Origin: an uncultured bacterium
GTDB lineage: Bacteria > Verrucomicrobiota > Kiritimatiellia > CAIVKH01
NCBI GenBank assembly: GCA_903906425.1
Contig: CAIVKH010000231.1
Coordinates: 1 to 55,519, forward strand
Direction: 5' to 3'
Length of the DNA: 55,519 nt
The notes beneath the pieces were generated by a model, which ran no database searches, was not told the DNA's origin, and saw only the letters and a list, made by a program, of their open reading frames with translations. The translations under genes were made by a program, and so were the position numbers. Positions 16,606 through 25,267 of the stretch are shown piece by piece; positions within the stretch are counted from its first letter, which is position 1, and each line of letters opens with the position of its first letter.

Positions 16606-18105
16606 ATGTTGCGGCGGATGAGCATGGTGGTGGTTCTGGGAATGCTCGCGGTGCTGCCGGCGGGCGCGATGGAGTCGCGCGTCGTTGATTTCGATTATGT
16701 GCTGGGCCGCGCGAAGGAGCTGGCGAAGAAGCCGTATGACGACGAGTGGGGAACGGTGCCGAAATCTCTGCGCGAGCTGTCGTACGAGCAGTACCAGAAC
16801 ATCCAGTTCGATCCGGAGAAGGCGCTGTGGCGCGACAGCGGGACGCCGTTTCGCATCGAGTTCCTTCACACCGGCTACATTTACACGCACGCCGTCGTCA
16901 TCCACGAATTCACGGAGAGCCACGAGCAGGAGATTCCGTTCAACCCCGATTTGTTTTCCTATGGCAAGACGTGGCTGAAGCGCAGCGTTCCGTCGTCGCT
17001 CGGCTACGCGGGATTTCGCGTGCTCACGCCGCTGCACGAGCCGGGGCGTTTTGAGGAGCTCGCGGCGTTTCAGGGATCGAGCTATTTCCGCGCGAGGGGC
17101 CGCGATCGCGGTTACGGGCTTTCGGCGCGCGGCATCGCGATCAACACGGTCGCGTCGCAACCGGAGGAGTTTCCCTCGTTCCGCGAATTCTGGCTGGGCA
17201 AGCCGGCCACGCAGGCGGTCTCGCTCGTTGTTTATGCGCTGCTCGACGGGCCGGGCGAAACCGGCGCGTATGCCTTCATCCTGAATCCAAATGATTCGAT
17301 TCATGTGGATGTCCGCGCCACGCTTTTCTTCCGCAAAACGCCACTCCAGTTGGGACTCGCGCCGTTTTCGTCCATGTTCGCGTTCGGCGAAAATTCATTT
17401 CAGAAGCCGCAGGATTACCGGCTGGAGGTTCACGATTCCGACGGGCTGGTTATCGCCGACGGCGAGGATCGCATCTGGCGGCCGCTGGTGAATCCGCCGG
17501 AGCGAAGCGTGAGCGAATTTCCGTTCAAGTCGCCGGTGGCCTTCGGACTTTTGCAGCGGGACCGGGATTTCGAAAGCTATCAGGACATGTTCGCCGGATA
17601 CCACCGGCGGACGAGCGCCTGGGTTGAGCCGGGCAGCTGGGGCGCGGGTAAGGTGCTGCTTTACGAATTCGCGTCGAAGAACGAGGCGAACGACAATGTG
17701 GTTGCGTTCTGGGAGCCGGAAAAAATGCCGGTGCCGGGAGAACCTTATTCGTTCAATTACACGCTGCACTTTGACGACGATGACGCATCCGCGCTCGGAC
17801 GCGTGGTTGCGACGCGAACCGGGCTTGCGCTGTATCATCCCGAACTGCGGGAGTTCGTGGTGGACTTCAAGAGCAAGCGCCTGACCGCGCTGCCGGCGGT
17901 GGCGCAGGTTAAAGCTGTCGTGAGCACGACGCCGTGGATAAACATTCACAGTCAGGTCCTCGTAAAAAATCCGTACAACGACACGTGGCGACTCATTCTT
18001 CAATTCAAGCTTCCTCGATCATCCACGCATGTTGATATTGAATCTCATCTGGAATACGAAGGTACTCCGATCTCGGAGACATGGAGCTACGGATGGGTGG
18101 ATTGA
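16606..18105 (+). CDS. opgG: OpgG, periplasmic glucan biosynthesis protein
   Basis: A 499-residue OpgG/MdoG-family protein needed to form or branch osmoregulated periplasmic glucans. ATG 16606 has GGGGAG 8 nt upstream; a signal peptide (MVVVLGMLAVLPAGAME) follows. The mature protein begins DFDYVLGRAKELAKKPY, and shows LRELSYEQYQNIQFDP, FFRARGRDRGYGLSARGIAI and EFPSFREFWLGKP, all landmarks of the family, then a second beta-sandwich domain towards the C-terminus. Length matches the proteobacterial protein (~510). It is first in an operon with two genes that together supply OpgH. Confidence 0.95.
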   Translation: MLRRMSMVVVLGMLAVLPAGAMESRVVDFDYVLGRAKELAKKPYDDEWGTVPKSLRELSYEQYQNIQFDPEKALWRDSGTPFRIEFLHTGYIYTHAVVIHEFTESHEQEIPFNPDLFSYGKTWLKRSVPSSLGYAGFRVLTPLHEPGRFEELAAFQGSSYFRARGRDRGYGLSARGIAINTVASQPEEFPSFREFWLGKPATQAVSLVVYALLDGPGETGAYAFILNPNDSIHVDVRATLFFRKTPLQLGLAPFSSMFAFGENSFQKPQDYRLEVHDSDGLVIADGEDRIWRPLVNPPERSVSEFPFKSPVAFGLLQRDRDFESYQDMFAGYHRRTSAWVEPGSWGAGKVLLYEFASKNEANDNVVAFWEPEKMPVPGEPYSFNYTLHFDDDDASALGRVVATRTGLALYHPELREFVVDFKSKRLTALPAVAQVKAVVSTTPWINIHSQVLVKNPYNDTWRLILQFKLPRSSTHVDIESHLEYEGTPISETWSYGWVD

Positions 18106-18692
18106 ATCCAGCGACGAATCCGGCCTCCGCCGGAATTCCGCCGGAGGGAATCGCGCCAGCGGAATGGGATGAGGTGTATCGCCGGGCCGAAGCTTTTCTG
18201 AATGCGCTCGGCGTCGCGCGCCGCTTCGATCTGCACCAAGAAGTCCGGCGAATTCTTGGCGACGAAGCGCGAGCCCGTTCGTCCGGCAGCGGCAGATTGA
18301 CGCCCGCCGACGCGGTGAATGCCATCGGGCGCGAGGTGGAAATTTGGTCCCGCGATGTACTGGGAGGCGGTGGAAGCTCAGCAGAAGAAATTTTCACACG
18401 GGGAAAACTCGCACTGCTGCGATCGGGCGCGTTCGACGCGTGGCCCGACGCGGTGCTGTCGCGTCAGCCGTGGCCCGATGATTTCGTTGCGGCGATGCGT
18501 AGCAGCTCATTGTCGAGCATGCCGCCCGTTCGCGACGGTCGCGTGCAAGGTCCCGATCTCGACCTCGGCGATTTTCCGCGTCTCGCGGAGGACACGTTGT
18601 GGCGGCTGGATCGCGCGCGGCGAATCCGCGCGTTTCTGGTTTTCGCGCTTGTCGCGGCGCTGCTCGCGCTGCTGTTCCACTTCGCGCGGTGA
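18093..18692 (+). CDS. probable detached N-terminal part of OpgH
   Basis: A 199-residue protein between opgG (13-nt overlap) and opgH (14-nt gap). It ends RLDRARRIRAFLVFALVAALLALLFHFAR: a basic stretch and one membrane helix, the same order as the segment before TM1 in proteobacterial OpgH. The segment FDAWPDAVLSRQPWPDDF followed by AAMRSSSLSSMPPVRDG recalls the AWPD...AMP..RSSMFP stretch I remember from the E. coli OpgH N-terminus. The OpgH downstream lacks this N-terminal portion. I therefore read it as a split gene rather than an unrelated protein. GGAG lies 6 nt before ATG 18093; ATG 18081 is an alternative. Confidence 0.55.
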   Translation: MGGLNPATNPASAGIPPEGIAPAEWDEVYRRAEAFLNALGVARRFDLHQEVRRILGDEARARSSGSGRLTPADAVNAIGREVEIWSRDVLGGGGSSAEEIFTRGKLALLRSGAFDAWPDAVLSRQPWPDDFVAAMRSSSLSSMPPVRDGRVQGPDLDLGDFPRLAEDTLWRLDRARRIRAFLVFALVAALLALLFHFAR

Positions 18693-18706
18693 GGAGAAAG
18701 CAGATC

Positions 18707-20896
18707 ATGAATGCTGCGCTCAGTCCTTCTGGCCCGACAATGAGCAAGGCAGGGTCACAAAGCCAAACGAGCAGCGGACGGCGCGGCATTTTTGCGGGCG
18801 TCTTCTTTTTCGTCTGGGGATTCGACACGTTCGCTTTCGCCGACTTTCTCTGGCGGACGCAACTTTACGGATTGAAGTACGGAATCCTGATCATGCACGC
18901 GATGTTGTTCGCCATGATCAGCCTGATGTTTTGCTACGCGCTTTATGGCTACATCGCTCTTCGCGAGCAACCGCAAGACACCGGCCAGCCCGCGACCGCG
19001 GCTGGTGATCCGGGACTGTTGCCACGCACCGCACTGCTTTTTCCGGTATGCGATGAGGATATTGCCCGCGTCGCAGCCGGTGTGCGTGTCACGCACGATT
19101 CGCTCAAGCGGGCCGGATGTCTTGAAGCGTTCGACTTTTTTCTGCTGAGCGATTCCCGCGATCCCGCGCGCTGCTGCCAGGAGGAGACGGCATGGTTCAT
19201 TCTTGCGCAAACCTGCGGCGACTTCGATCGCATCCACTATCGTCACCGGATTCGCAATACGGGAATGAAAAGCGGCAACATCAGCGATTTTCTGGAGCAG
19301 TGGGGCGCGGCCTATCGCTACATGGTGATCTTCGATGCCGACAGCATTGTGACCGGTTCGGCGCTGCTTGAACTCGTGCGCCGCATGGAGCGCGATCCGA
19401 AGGCGGGCATCATCCAGACGCACACCACCATCGTCCGGGCCGAAACATTGATGGGGCGGCTGGAGCAATTCATGGGGCGGCTCTGCGGCGGACTGCTCTC
19501 GGCCGGCGTGCGCTACCGCAATCCCGGCGACGGATATTATTACGGCCACAACGCCATCGTCCGCGTTTCGGCCTTCATGGAAAACTGCCGCCTGCCGCGA
19601 CTGCCATGGCGCGAACCGCTCGGCGGCCAGATCTACAGCCACGATGTGGTGGAGGCCGCGCTCATGCGGCGGGCCGGCTTCGAAGTCAACATCGCCGACG
19701 ACATCGAAGGCTCGTACGAAGAATCACCCGCGACGCTGCCCGACAGCGTGCGCCGCCACCGCCGCTGGTGCCAGGGCAACATGCAAAATTTCTGGCTGCT
19801 CTTCTCGCGCGATCTGCCGCGCCCCAGCCGCCTGCATTTGTTGCGCGGCATCCTGACCTACATGAACTCGGTCCTGTGGCTTTCGTATCTCATCATCAGC
19901 ACGCTCGTCGTCGTCCAGTTCGTGCATTCGCATCTCTCGCTCGTCACCGCCGCGGGCTTCGCGCCGTTCAACCATCTTTCGCTCAAGGTTCACGGCGCGA
20001 TTCTTTTCGCGCTGCTGCTGCTGCTGCTGCTGTCGCCCGTGGTCCTCAGCCTGCTCGCGCTCGCCGCCAATCCCGGCCGCCGCCGCGCATTTGGCGGACT
20101 CGGCCGCGCCGCCGCCGGCTCGGCGTTCACGATTCTCGTCTTCGCCGCGCTCTCGCCGCTTTTGATGATGTGGTTCAGCGCCATCATCGTCTCGCTGTTT
20201 CGCGGACGCAGCGGCGGATGGGCCGGGCAGAACCGCGCGCCCAACCAGCGCCTGAGCTTCAGCGATGCCGCGCGCTCGCACGGCTGGATCACCGCCATCG
20301 GCGCGATCTGGAGCGCGCTCGCCTACGCCGTCAGCCCGTCATTCTTCCGGTGGATGCTGCCGATTCTCACGCCGTTGGTGCTCTCCATTCCGGTCAGCAT
20401 GTTGCTCTCATCGCCCGCCGTGGGCCTATGGCTTCGTAAACACAAAATTCTTCTGGCGCCCGAAGAAACCCGGCCGCCCACCGAGGTCAGCGCGCTCGAC
20501 GAAGTCGTGACCCATTTCAACGAACGCCTCAATCGCGCCGGCAAATCGCCCGTCGCCTTCACGCTGGTTGATCCTTACGCCCACGCGCTCCATCTCGCCA
20601 TGCTCGCGCGGCAAGATCAGGCCGCCGGAAAAAACGAAACGGACATCGCAGCCATCTCGCGCGAAATCCTCGCGCACGGAATTGCCGGCATCGCGAGAAA
20701 AGATTTGCAAGCCGTCCTTGCCAGCCCCGAAGCCTGCGACGCCTTGCACCGCGACATCTGGCAGAGCGACACCGCCGCACTCGCGCCGGAGTGGCGGCAT
20801 CTGCTCGCCGCCTACAGCTCGACGCAGTTTCCCGGCCTCCTCTGGCGAAACGGCGAACACACGTCTGTGCCGTGCGACAGGCCGACGACAAGCTGA
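18707..20896 (+). CDS. opgH: OpgH, membrane glucan glucosyltransferase (short N-terminus)
   Basis: A 729-residue GT2 enzyme that builds the beta-glucan backbone from UDP-glucose and exports it to the periplasm. Start ATG 18707 follows GAGGAG. Two membrane helices (IFAGVFFFVWGFDTFAF and a second near 55-80) precede the catalytic domain: ALLFPVCDEDIARVAAG, FDADSIVTG (metal-binding DxD), the acidic base region SHDVVEAALMRRAGF and RRHRRWCQGN (the QxxRW-type motif). At least five further helices follow, then a ~150-residue cytoplasmic tail. It is shorter than the ~850-residue proteobacterial enzyme because the N-terminal region is carried by the gene just upstream. Confidence 0.95.
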   Translation: MNAALSPSGPTMSKAGSQSQTSSGRRGIFAGVFFFVWGFDTFAFADFLWRTQLYGLKYGILIMHAMLFAMISLMFCYALYGYIALREQPQDTGQPATAAGDPGLLPRTALLFPVCDEDIARVAAGVRVTHDSLKRAGCLEAFDFFLLSDSRDPARCCQEETAWFILAQTCGDFDRIHYRHRIRNTGMKSGNISDFLEQWGAAYRYMVIFDADSIVTGSALLELVRRMERDPKAGIIQTHTTIVRAETLMGRLEQFMGRLCGGLLSAGVRYRNPGDGYYYGHNAIVRVSAFMENCRLPRLPWREPLGGQIYSHDVVEAALMRRAGFEVNIADDIEGSYEESPATLPDSVRRHRRWCQGNMQNFWLLFSRDLPRPSRLHLLRGILTYMNSVLWLSYLIISTLVVVQFVHSHLSLVTAAGFAPFNHLSLKVHGAILFALLLLLLLSPVVLSLLALAANPGRRRAFGGLGRAAAGSAFTILVFAALSPLLMMWFSAIIVSLFRGRSGGWAGQNRAPNQRLSFSDAARSHGWITAIGAIWSALAYAVSPSFFRWMLPILTPLVLSIPVSMLLSSPAVGLWLRKHKILLAPEETRPPTEVSALDEVVTHFNERLNRAGKSPVAFTLVDPYAHALHLAMLARQDQAAGKNETDIAAISREILAHGIAGIARKDLQAVLASPEACDALHRDIWQSDTAALAPEWRHLLAAYSSTQFPGLLWRNGEHTSVPCDRPTTS

Positions 20897-20918
20897 CGTT
20901 TCAGCCGCGGACCTGGCA

Positions 20919-21440
20919 TCACAGCGCGACGCGCAACGCGGCACCGAGCGTGATCGTGTCGGAGCTGATATTTTGCGAGTTCAGCGAATGCCAGTCCTCG
21001 AAGCGGTAGTTCGCATTGATGTCGAGCCGGAGTCGCGGCAGCACTTCCAGATCGAGGCCGACGCGGAGAACGTAGAACGGATCGCCGCTCAAATCGCCCC
21101 CGGAATAGTAGCCGCCGATTCCGGCGCCGGCATAGATCGCATTGCCGATCAGAAGAAAGGCCTCCGGCTCATAAACGTCATGCGTGGAACCGCCGAAGCC
21201 CGACGGCATCCATTCGACATCGCCTTCGAGTTTGACCCAGTTGCTCGGCGCATATTGCAGACTGCCCAGCCACGACACGCCGTTTTTGTCGATATTGTGA
21301 ACGTCAATGTTGTTCACCGTCGTCCAGTAGTGCGCGCCGATTCCGAGGCGGAGCGGCTCGTCGTCCCCGGCACGAACGCCCGCGGATGCGAACCCGAAAA
21401 CCAGCAAACTCGCGAAGCCTGATATGACGAACCTTTTCAT
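20919..21440 (-). CDS. small outer-membrane beta-barrel protein
   Basis: A 173-residue protein with a signal peptide (FVISGFASLLVFGFASAGVRA) and eight-strand-like alternation (LGIGAHYWTTV, SLQYAPSNWVKLEGDVEW, VLPRLRLDINANYRFEDW) ending LGAALRVAL. Resembles OmpA/OmpX-size barrels of unknown role. Start ATG 21440 preferred because AAGGGAG lies upstream; an in-frame ATG at 21458 is possible. Convergent with opgH, separated by 22 bp. Confidence 0.75.
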   Translation of the reverse strand: MKRFVISGFASLLVFGFASAGVRAGDDEPLRLGIGAHYWTTVNNIDVHNIDKNGVSWLGSLQYAPSNWVKLEGDVEWMPSGFGGSTHDVYEPEAFLLIGNAIYAGAGIGGYYSGGDLSGDPFYVLRVGLDLEVLPRLRLDINANYRFEDWHSLNSQNISSDTITLGAALRVAL

Positions 21441-21530
21441 GTCATAAACTCCCTTCATTGCTTGTGAAAACTACATCAAGAAGAAAACCCGTCAAAAATC
21501 CGTCTCATCAAACGCCGCTCTGTCGGCAGC

Positions 21531-21568
21531 AAAAAAAAAGCCGCCCCGCAAATGTTTGCGGGGCGGCC
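21531..21568 (-). terminator. rho-independent terminator for the lipoprotein gene
   Basis: On the minus strand GCCGCCCCGCAAA pairs with TTTGCGGGGCGGC across a two-base loop, followed by nine T (plus-strand A run 21531-21539). Located 24 bp past the stop of the gene at 21592-21789. Confidence 0.92.
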
Positions 21569-21591
21569 CTCGTTGAATCGCCATCAACCGG

Positions 21592-21789
21592 CTATTTTGC
21601 CGGTGCCGTCGAGGCAGGCGGCATACCCGTTGTTGCGGGGGCCGGCATTGGCGTGGCTGGTGCCGCAGGCGGCGTCATCGCGGGCTTTGCAGGCTCTGCA
21701 GGCATTGCAGGCTCGGCGGGCTTGTTGCTGCACGCCGCGAGCGTCACAAGCGACGCGGCAATGGCAAACGACTTCATCAATATTTTCAT
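21592..21789 (-). CDS. small Pro/Ala-rich lipoprotein
   Basis: A 65-residue lipoprotein: MKILMKSFAIAASLVTLAACS with lipobox LAAC (Cys ~20), then a low-complexity tail of Pro-Ala-Met repeats (KPAEPAMPAEPAKPAMTPP). I selected ATG 21789 because GGGGAG is 8 nt upstream; ATG 21795 is too close to that site. It would be a small tethered envelope peptide of unknown role. The upstream ~100 bp is duplicated at 22890-22990 beside a truncated copy of the same signal peptide. Confidence 0.75.
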   Translation of the reverse strand: MKILMKSFAIAASLVTLAACSNKPAEPAMPAEPAKPAMTPPAAPATPMPAPATTGMPPASTAPAK

Positions 21790-21899
21790 GTTCATTCTCC
21801 CCTGCCGGCGACATGCCGGCGCAAAAACAGCATACAACAGCATTGCGATGGCTGCCAATCCATCCAATGCTTGGCGGTTTGTTCTTCGCATGTGGAAAA

Positions 21900-22814
21900 T
21901 TAACTCCACAACTTGTCGGGATACGTGCCATTCGCGATGAGCGTGCGGATGTGTTCGGCGATGACCAGCTTGTCTTCCTTGTAATTCACGCCGAAAACTG
22001 CATCGGTGCTGTGCAACACCGACACATGTGCCTTCTTTTCGCGGATGAGCTGATCCACGGTCCCAGGAATTACCGACTCCGTCTTTTCTTCGCTGCCTTT
22101 CTCCTTAAGGAAGTCTTCAAAGATTCTCGCGCAGTGCCCGAACATGGATCGCGTAAAGCCCCAGAAATTCATGGAAACCACTTCAGCGCCCGTCAACTTG
22201 TGTTTCGCCCCCGCAGCGTCCGTGTACATCGCCCCCTTACCGTCCTTCACAATGGCCGTCAGCTCGTTCACGCCCGCCAGCATTCCGGCCGCATCCAGTT
22301 TGCACACGCCGCGTGTGACGGTGCCGAAATCCGAAAGCGTATTGCGCAGAACGAAACCCACCATCGAATAGTCGCCGATGCCATCGTTGTCTGTGGCAAT
22401 CCTCAGGCGGTCCGCCAGCACCATGTACGACATGACGCCATAATAATCGTCTGCATTGATGACCGCGAACGGCTCGCTGATCTGGCCGGCCGCCGACAGC
22501 ACGGCCTGCGTTGTTCCCCACGGCTTCTTCCTTGTCTCCGGCACTGAAAACCACGTTGGCACTTTCGACAGTTCCTGAAATGCGTAATCCACCGCGATGT
22601 GTTTTGCTATGCGGTCGCCAATGGCCTTGCGAAAATCTTTCATGAATTCACGGCGGATCACGAACACCACTTTTTCGAACCCTGCGCGCTTCGCGTCATA
22701 GATAGAGTAATCGATCACGATCTCGCCGTGCGGGCCGACGGGATCAATCTGTTTGAGGCCGCCATACCGTTTGCCGACACCGGCCGCCATCACGAGCAAT
22801 GCTGGTTTATTCAT
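21900..22814 (-). CDS. sugar-phosphate nucleotidyltransferase-like protein
   Basis: A 304-residue NTP-transferase-fold protein. The hallmark loop MAAGVGKRYGGLKQIDPVG (res 9-27) binds the nucleotide; INADDYYGV supplies the metal-binding Asp; TTQAVLSAAG and VVSMNFWGFT fit the family. It lacks a C-terminal beta-helix. It probably activates a sugar phosphate or phosphoalcohol, but substrate cannot be told. Upstream lie a decayed lipoprotein remnant and a three-copy palindrome array. Confidence 0.82.
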   Translation of the reverse strand: MNKPALLVMAAGVGKRYGGLKQIDPVGPHGEIVIDYSIYDAKRAGFEKVVFVIRREFMKDFRKAIGDRIAKHIAVDYAFQELSKVPTWFSVPETRKKPWGTTQAVLSAAGQISEPFAVINADDYYGVMSYMVLADRLRIATDNDGIGDYSMVGFVLRNTLSDFGTVTRGVCKLDAAGMLAGVNELTAIVKDGKGAMYTDAAGAKHKLTGAEVVSMNFWGFTRSMFGHCARIFEDFLKEKGSEEKTESVIPGTVDQLIREKKAHVSVLHSTDAVFGVNYKEDKLVIAEHIRTLIANGTYPDKLWS

Positions 22815-22832
22815 GACCCAACAAATACGGGA

Positions 22833-22889
22833 TTAAACTCGTAACGCAAACGAGGCCCCGATGGCCCGCGACTTTATCAGTGTTTTCAT
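22833..22889 (-). pseudogene. truncated duplicate of the small lipoprotein start
   Basis: Eighteen codons MKTLIKSRAIGASFALRV then stop, aligning with MKILMKSFAIAASLVTLA of the lipoprotein at 21592-21789. The ~100 bp upstream also match (shared CATGCCGG, GGCATACAACAGCAT blocks), so promoter, ribosome site and signal-peptide start were duplicated. The lipobox and mature part are absent, so no lipoprotein can be made. Confidence 0.65.
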
Positions 22890-23014
22890 GGTCTCATTCT
22901 CCCGTGACGGCAACATGCCGGGGCAACAGCGGCATACAACAGCATCCTGCCGGCCGCCCATTTGCCGCAAAAAATCTCGGCCCGTTTTCGTCCGAGAAAA
23001 CGCCCGGCGAAAAG

Positions 23015-23093
23015 TTCCAATCATTGGAAAAAAGGGATTCGTGTTTTGCCAATCATTGGAAGTGACGGAGACGAAATTTTCCAATGATTGGAG
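23015..23093. repeat. dispersed palindrome array, three copies
   Basis: Copies at 23015-23029 (perfect), 23047-23061 (TTGCCAATCATTGGAA on a wider reading) and 23079-23093 (one end mismatch). Centres 23022, 23054, 23086: two exact 32-bp steps. The second spacer GTGACGGAGACGAAATT closely matches the first spacer of the 6397 array. Confidence 0.92.
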
Positions 23094-23210
23094 GTTGCAG
23101 TGTCTGGAAATCCGGGCTTCTTGCAGTGTGCGCAAGGCGACGGAGAGGTTTTACGAGGAGGGGCGGACAGCGGTTCGCAGGGTTTGTGCGCAGCGTATGC
23201 GCGGCGTGAT

Positions 23211-23238
23211 TTGCCGGCTCGACTGGCTGTGGTATAAT
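23211..23238 (+). promoter_or_regulatory. sigma-70-type promoter
   Basis: TTGCCG (23211-23216), a 16-bp spacer and a perfect TATAAT (23233-23238). It drives towards the small ORF at 23323, leaving an ~80-nt leader that contains a short GC hairpin (GCCGGCTCGCGGGAGCC). Confidence 0.65.
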
Positions 23239-23322
23239 GCCGCCGGCTCGCGGGAGCCATCCAAGCGATACGGCTGTGTACGGGGAAAATTTTCTTGCGA
23301 TCGGGAAAATTGGAGGGCGGAA

Positions 23323-23466
23323 ATGAAAAAGGGCATCGCAGTGGGTTTGATCGTTTCCCTCGGGGAAATCGGCGCAGTTGCGCAGCCTGGCGAGCCGGTG
23401 GCTGATCTCGCGAATTCGCTGGAGGCCGCCTTCATCCGCGGCGGAATCGGATTCAGCTTCCCGTGA
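23323..23466 (+). CDS. small hypothetical exported peptide
   Basis: A 47-residue ORF MKKGIAVGLIVSLGEIGAVA followed by QPGEPVADLANSLEAAF and ending GGIGFSFP. The first 20 residues resemble a signal peptide. Support is contextual: a good promoter at 23211-23238 and a strong GGAGGG ribosome site 3 nt before ATG. It may be the 5' remnant of a longer gene. No family recognised. Confidence 0.45.
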   Translation: MKKGIAVGLIVSLGEIGAVAQPGEPVADLANSLEAAFIRGGIGFSFP

Positions 23467-23638
23467 GAAGCGCGTAAAAAACGGACCGCGACTTTTCCCA
23501 TTGCGCCGCTACAGGCGGCGCGCACTTTGAAACCCCGGAAAGTTCCCTGCCCGAATTTCCAAAATGCTCGCCGCGGCCGCCTCCGCGAAAAAGCCGGCGC
23601 GTGGCTCCGCCCGGCTTGCTGCAAAAGGAGCGACGCAA

Positions 23639-24040
23639 TTATTTCGCCGGATAGCTGCTTCGGATTTTGTCGAGCAGTTGTCGCGAAGCCGCCTCATCGC
23701 CGAGGGTGCCGACACGAATTCGGATCTCGGTCGTCGCATCCGTCACCCGCTTGACGTTGACCTCGGCGCGCCGGTCTTGTGCGCCACGGGCAACGATCTT
23801 GCCGGCCAATGCATCGTGCGTCTGGTCGGTGATGGTGAATTCCATCTTCGTAACACCGGCCAGGGCGGCGTTCCATGCCGTGTCAAAGCTGACCGCATCG
23901 GTCGTCTTCAACTCGCCCTCGATATAGGCGCCCACGCCCACGCCGGCCGCGACGCCCGCACCCACAAGAAAAACGCCACAGCCGGACAGCAGGCTGACTA
24001 GCAAGCCGGCTGCTACAATTTTCCAGCATTTCGTTTTCAT
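23639..24040 (-). CDS. DUF3568-like lipoprotein
   Basis: A 133-residue lipoprotein. Signal IVAAGLLVSLLSGCG carries the lipobox LSGC (Cys ~21), followed by a glycine-rich hydrophobic stretch (VFLVGAGVAAGVGVGAYIEGEL) and a small alpha/beta domain (FDTAWNAALAGVTKMEF, then IRIRVGTLGDEAASRQLLDKI), the layout of the DUF3568 family known from Verrucomicrobia and Lentisphaerae. Function unknown. Confidence 0.78.
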   Translation of the reverse strand: MKTKCWKIVAAGLLVSLLSGCGVFLVGAGVAAGVGVGAYIEGELKTTDAVSFDTAWNAALAGVTKMEFTITDQTHDALAGKIVARGAQDRRAEVNVKRVTDATTEIRIRVGTLGDEAASRQLLDKIRSSYPAK

Positions 24041-24166
24041 GATATTTCTCCATTCAATCCAAAGCTACGCCCGGACCAGGTTGCGTCAAACGCCGCGCTC
24101 ATTTGACAGGCGGTGGAGCTGCGCTAGGTTGGAAATGTTCGCGTTCATCGCGCGGGAGAGCGTGCC

Positions 24167-24313
24167 ATGAAAATGAAGCTTTCGAAGAACAGCCATGAAA
24201 GGCCGTCCGCAACGGGCGGCGCGGAAAAAAACATCCGGGCGAATTTCAGGCACAGATTCAATGACCACGCGAACGATGAAAAGAAAGGAAGTGATTCCAA
24301 TGGGCGTGCGTGA
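24167..24313 (+). CDS. possible small basic protein
   Basis: A 48-codon ORF beginning MKMKLSKNSHERPSATGG, very rich in Lys, Arg, Asn and His. GGGAG lies 8 nt before ATG. No family recognised, and it overlaps the ORF starting at 24300. It may be a leader ORF for the PRC-barrel gene downstream. Low confidence. Confidence 0.3.
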   Translation: MKMKLSKNSHERPSATGGAEKNIRANFRHRFNDHANDEKKGSDSNGRA

Positions 24314-24377
24314 ATCGCGCCGCAATCGGCGGCGCAGAGAACGGGAAAAATGGGTCAAGAATTCACAGCCAAAATGA
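24300..24377 (+). CDS. possible very small Arg-rich peptide
   Basis: A 25-codon ORF MGVRESRRNRRRREREKW ending VKNSQPK. GGAAG precedes the start; the stop lies 13 nt before ATG of the PRC-barrel gene. Could be a translated leader or chance. Confidence 0.25.
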   Translation: MGVRESRRNRRRREREKWVKNSQPK

Positions 24378-24390
24378 AGGAAACGGAATC

Positions 24391-25245
24391 ATGAAATCAG
24401 TGAGCATAAAAGTTTGGATGATCGTGGCCGCCCTGGCACAGGGCAGCGTGTTCGCGGTGACACCGCCGGAAGGCGGATTCGCCGCGCCGCAGGCCATCGA
24501 TCCGATGGAAAACAGGCCGATGGCAAGTCCGATGACGACGACTGCGCTGCCGGCCACAATCGAACGCGCGTCCTCGATCATCGGCATGCCGGTGCGGGAC
24601 AAATCCGGGGCCAGCCTCGGACGCGTCGAAGAAATCGTGCTGAAGCCGGATCACAGGAGCATTGACTACCTGTCGTTCCTGCCGGCCGGCAGCGGTTTCA
24701 CGGACCGCAAGTACGTGCGTGCGCCGACCGACAAGGTGATGCTCTCGGCCGACCGCACCTTCCTCACCTACGACTCGGACAAAGAGCAGGTGTCGAAGGA
24801 CGCGGCGGTCGTGGACTCAACGCTGCCCTGGTCACAAAAGGTCACAGCGTTGCTGGGGACGCGCGTGTTCGATTCGGACAATCAGTCGGCCGGTACCATC
24901 CGGAACCTGTTGATTGACGTTTCGAATCACAGCATTTCCAAAGCCACGGTCGGCACGGGCGGCCTGCTGGGACTGGGCGAAAAGCTCGCGTCGGTTGACT
25001 GGAGTGGAGTCAGCCTGCACGACGCCGACCGCTCGGCCTCCATCGGTCTGACAGCCGACGAGCTCCGCGGCATCGCCTACAAGGCCGACACCTACTGGGA
25101 GCAGCTTGGCTTTGCCGGCGATGAAAAGGCGAAGCCAAACGAACCGGCAACCGAGGAGAAAATGGCGCCGGCGGACACCAACAAGCCCGTCGAGAGTCCG
25201 AAAGCGGACACACCCAAGGCGCCGGATTCCTCGATGCATTACTGA
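24391..25245 (+). CDS. exported PRC-barrel domain protein
   Basis: A 284-residue protein. The signal peptide (VWMIVAALAQGSVFAVT) is followed by a linker and two tandem PRC-barrel-like domains: SSIIGMPVRDKSGASLGRVE (~65-150) and TALLGTRVFDSDNQSAGTIR (~150-235). The C-terminal 50 residues are a Pro/Lys/Ala-rich disordered tail ending SSMHY. PRC barrels bind RNA or protein partners; an exported version may be an envelope scaffold. ATG 24391 has GAAGG upstream. Confidence 0.82.
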   Translation: MKSVSIKVWMIVAALAQGSVFAVTPPEGGFAAPQAIDPMENRPMASPMTTTALPATIERASSIIGMPVRDKSGASLGRVEEIVLKPDHRSIDYLSFLPAGSGFTDRKYVRAPTDKVMLSADRTFLTYDSDKEQVSKDAAVVDSTLPWSQKVTALLGTRVFDSDNQSAGTIRNLLIDVSNHSISKATVGTGGLLGLGEKLASVDWSGVSLHDADRSASIGLTADELRGIAYKADTYWEQLGFAGDEKAKPNEPATEEKMAPADTNKPVESPKADTPKAPDSSMHY

Positions 25246-25267
25246 GTTGATCGTGGATAAAACCACG

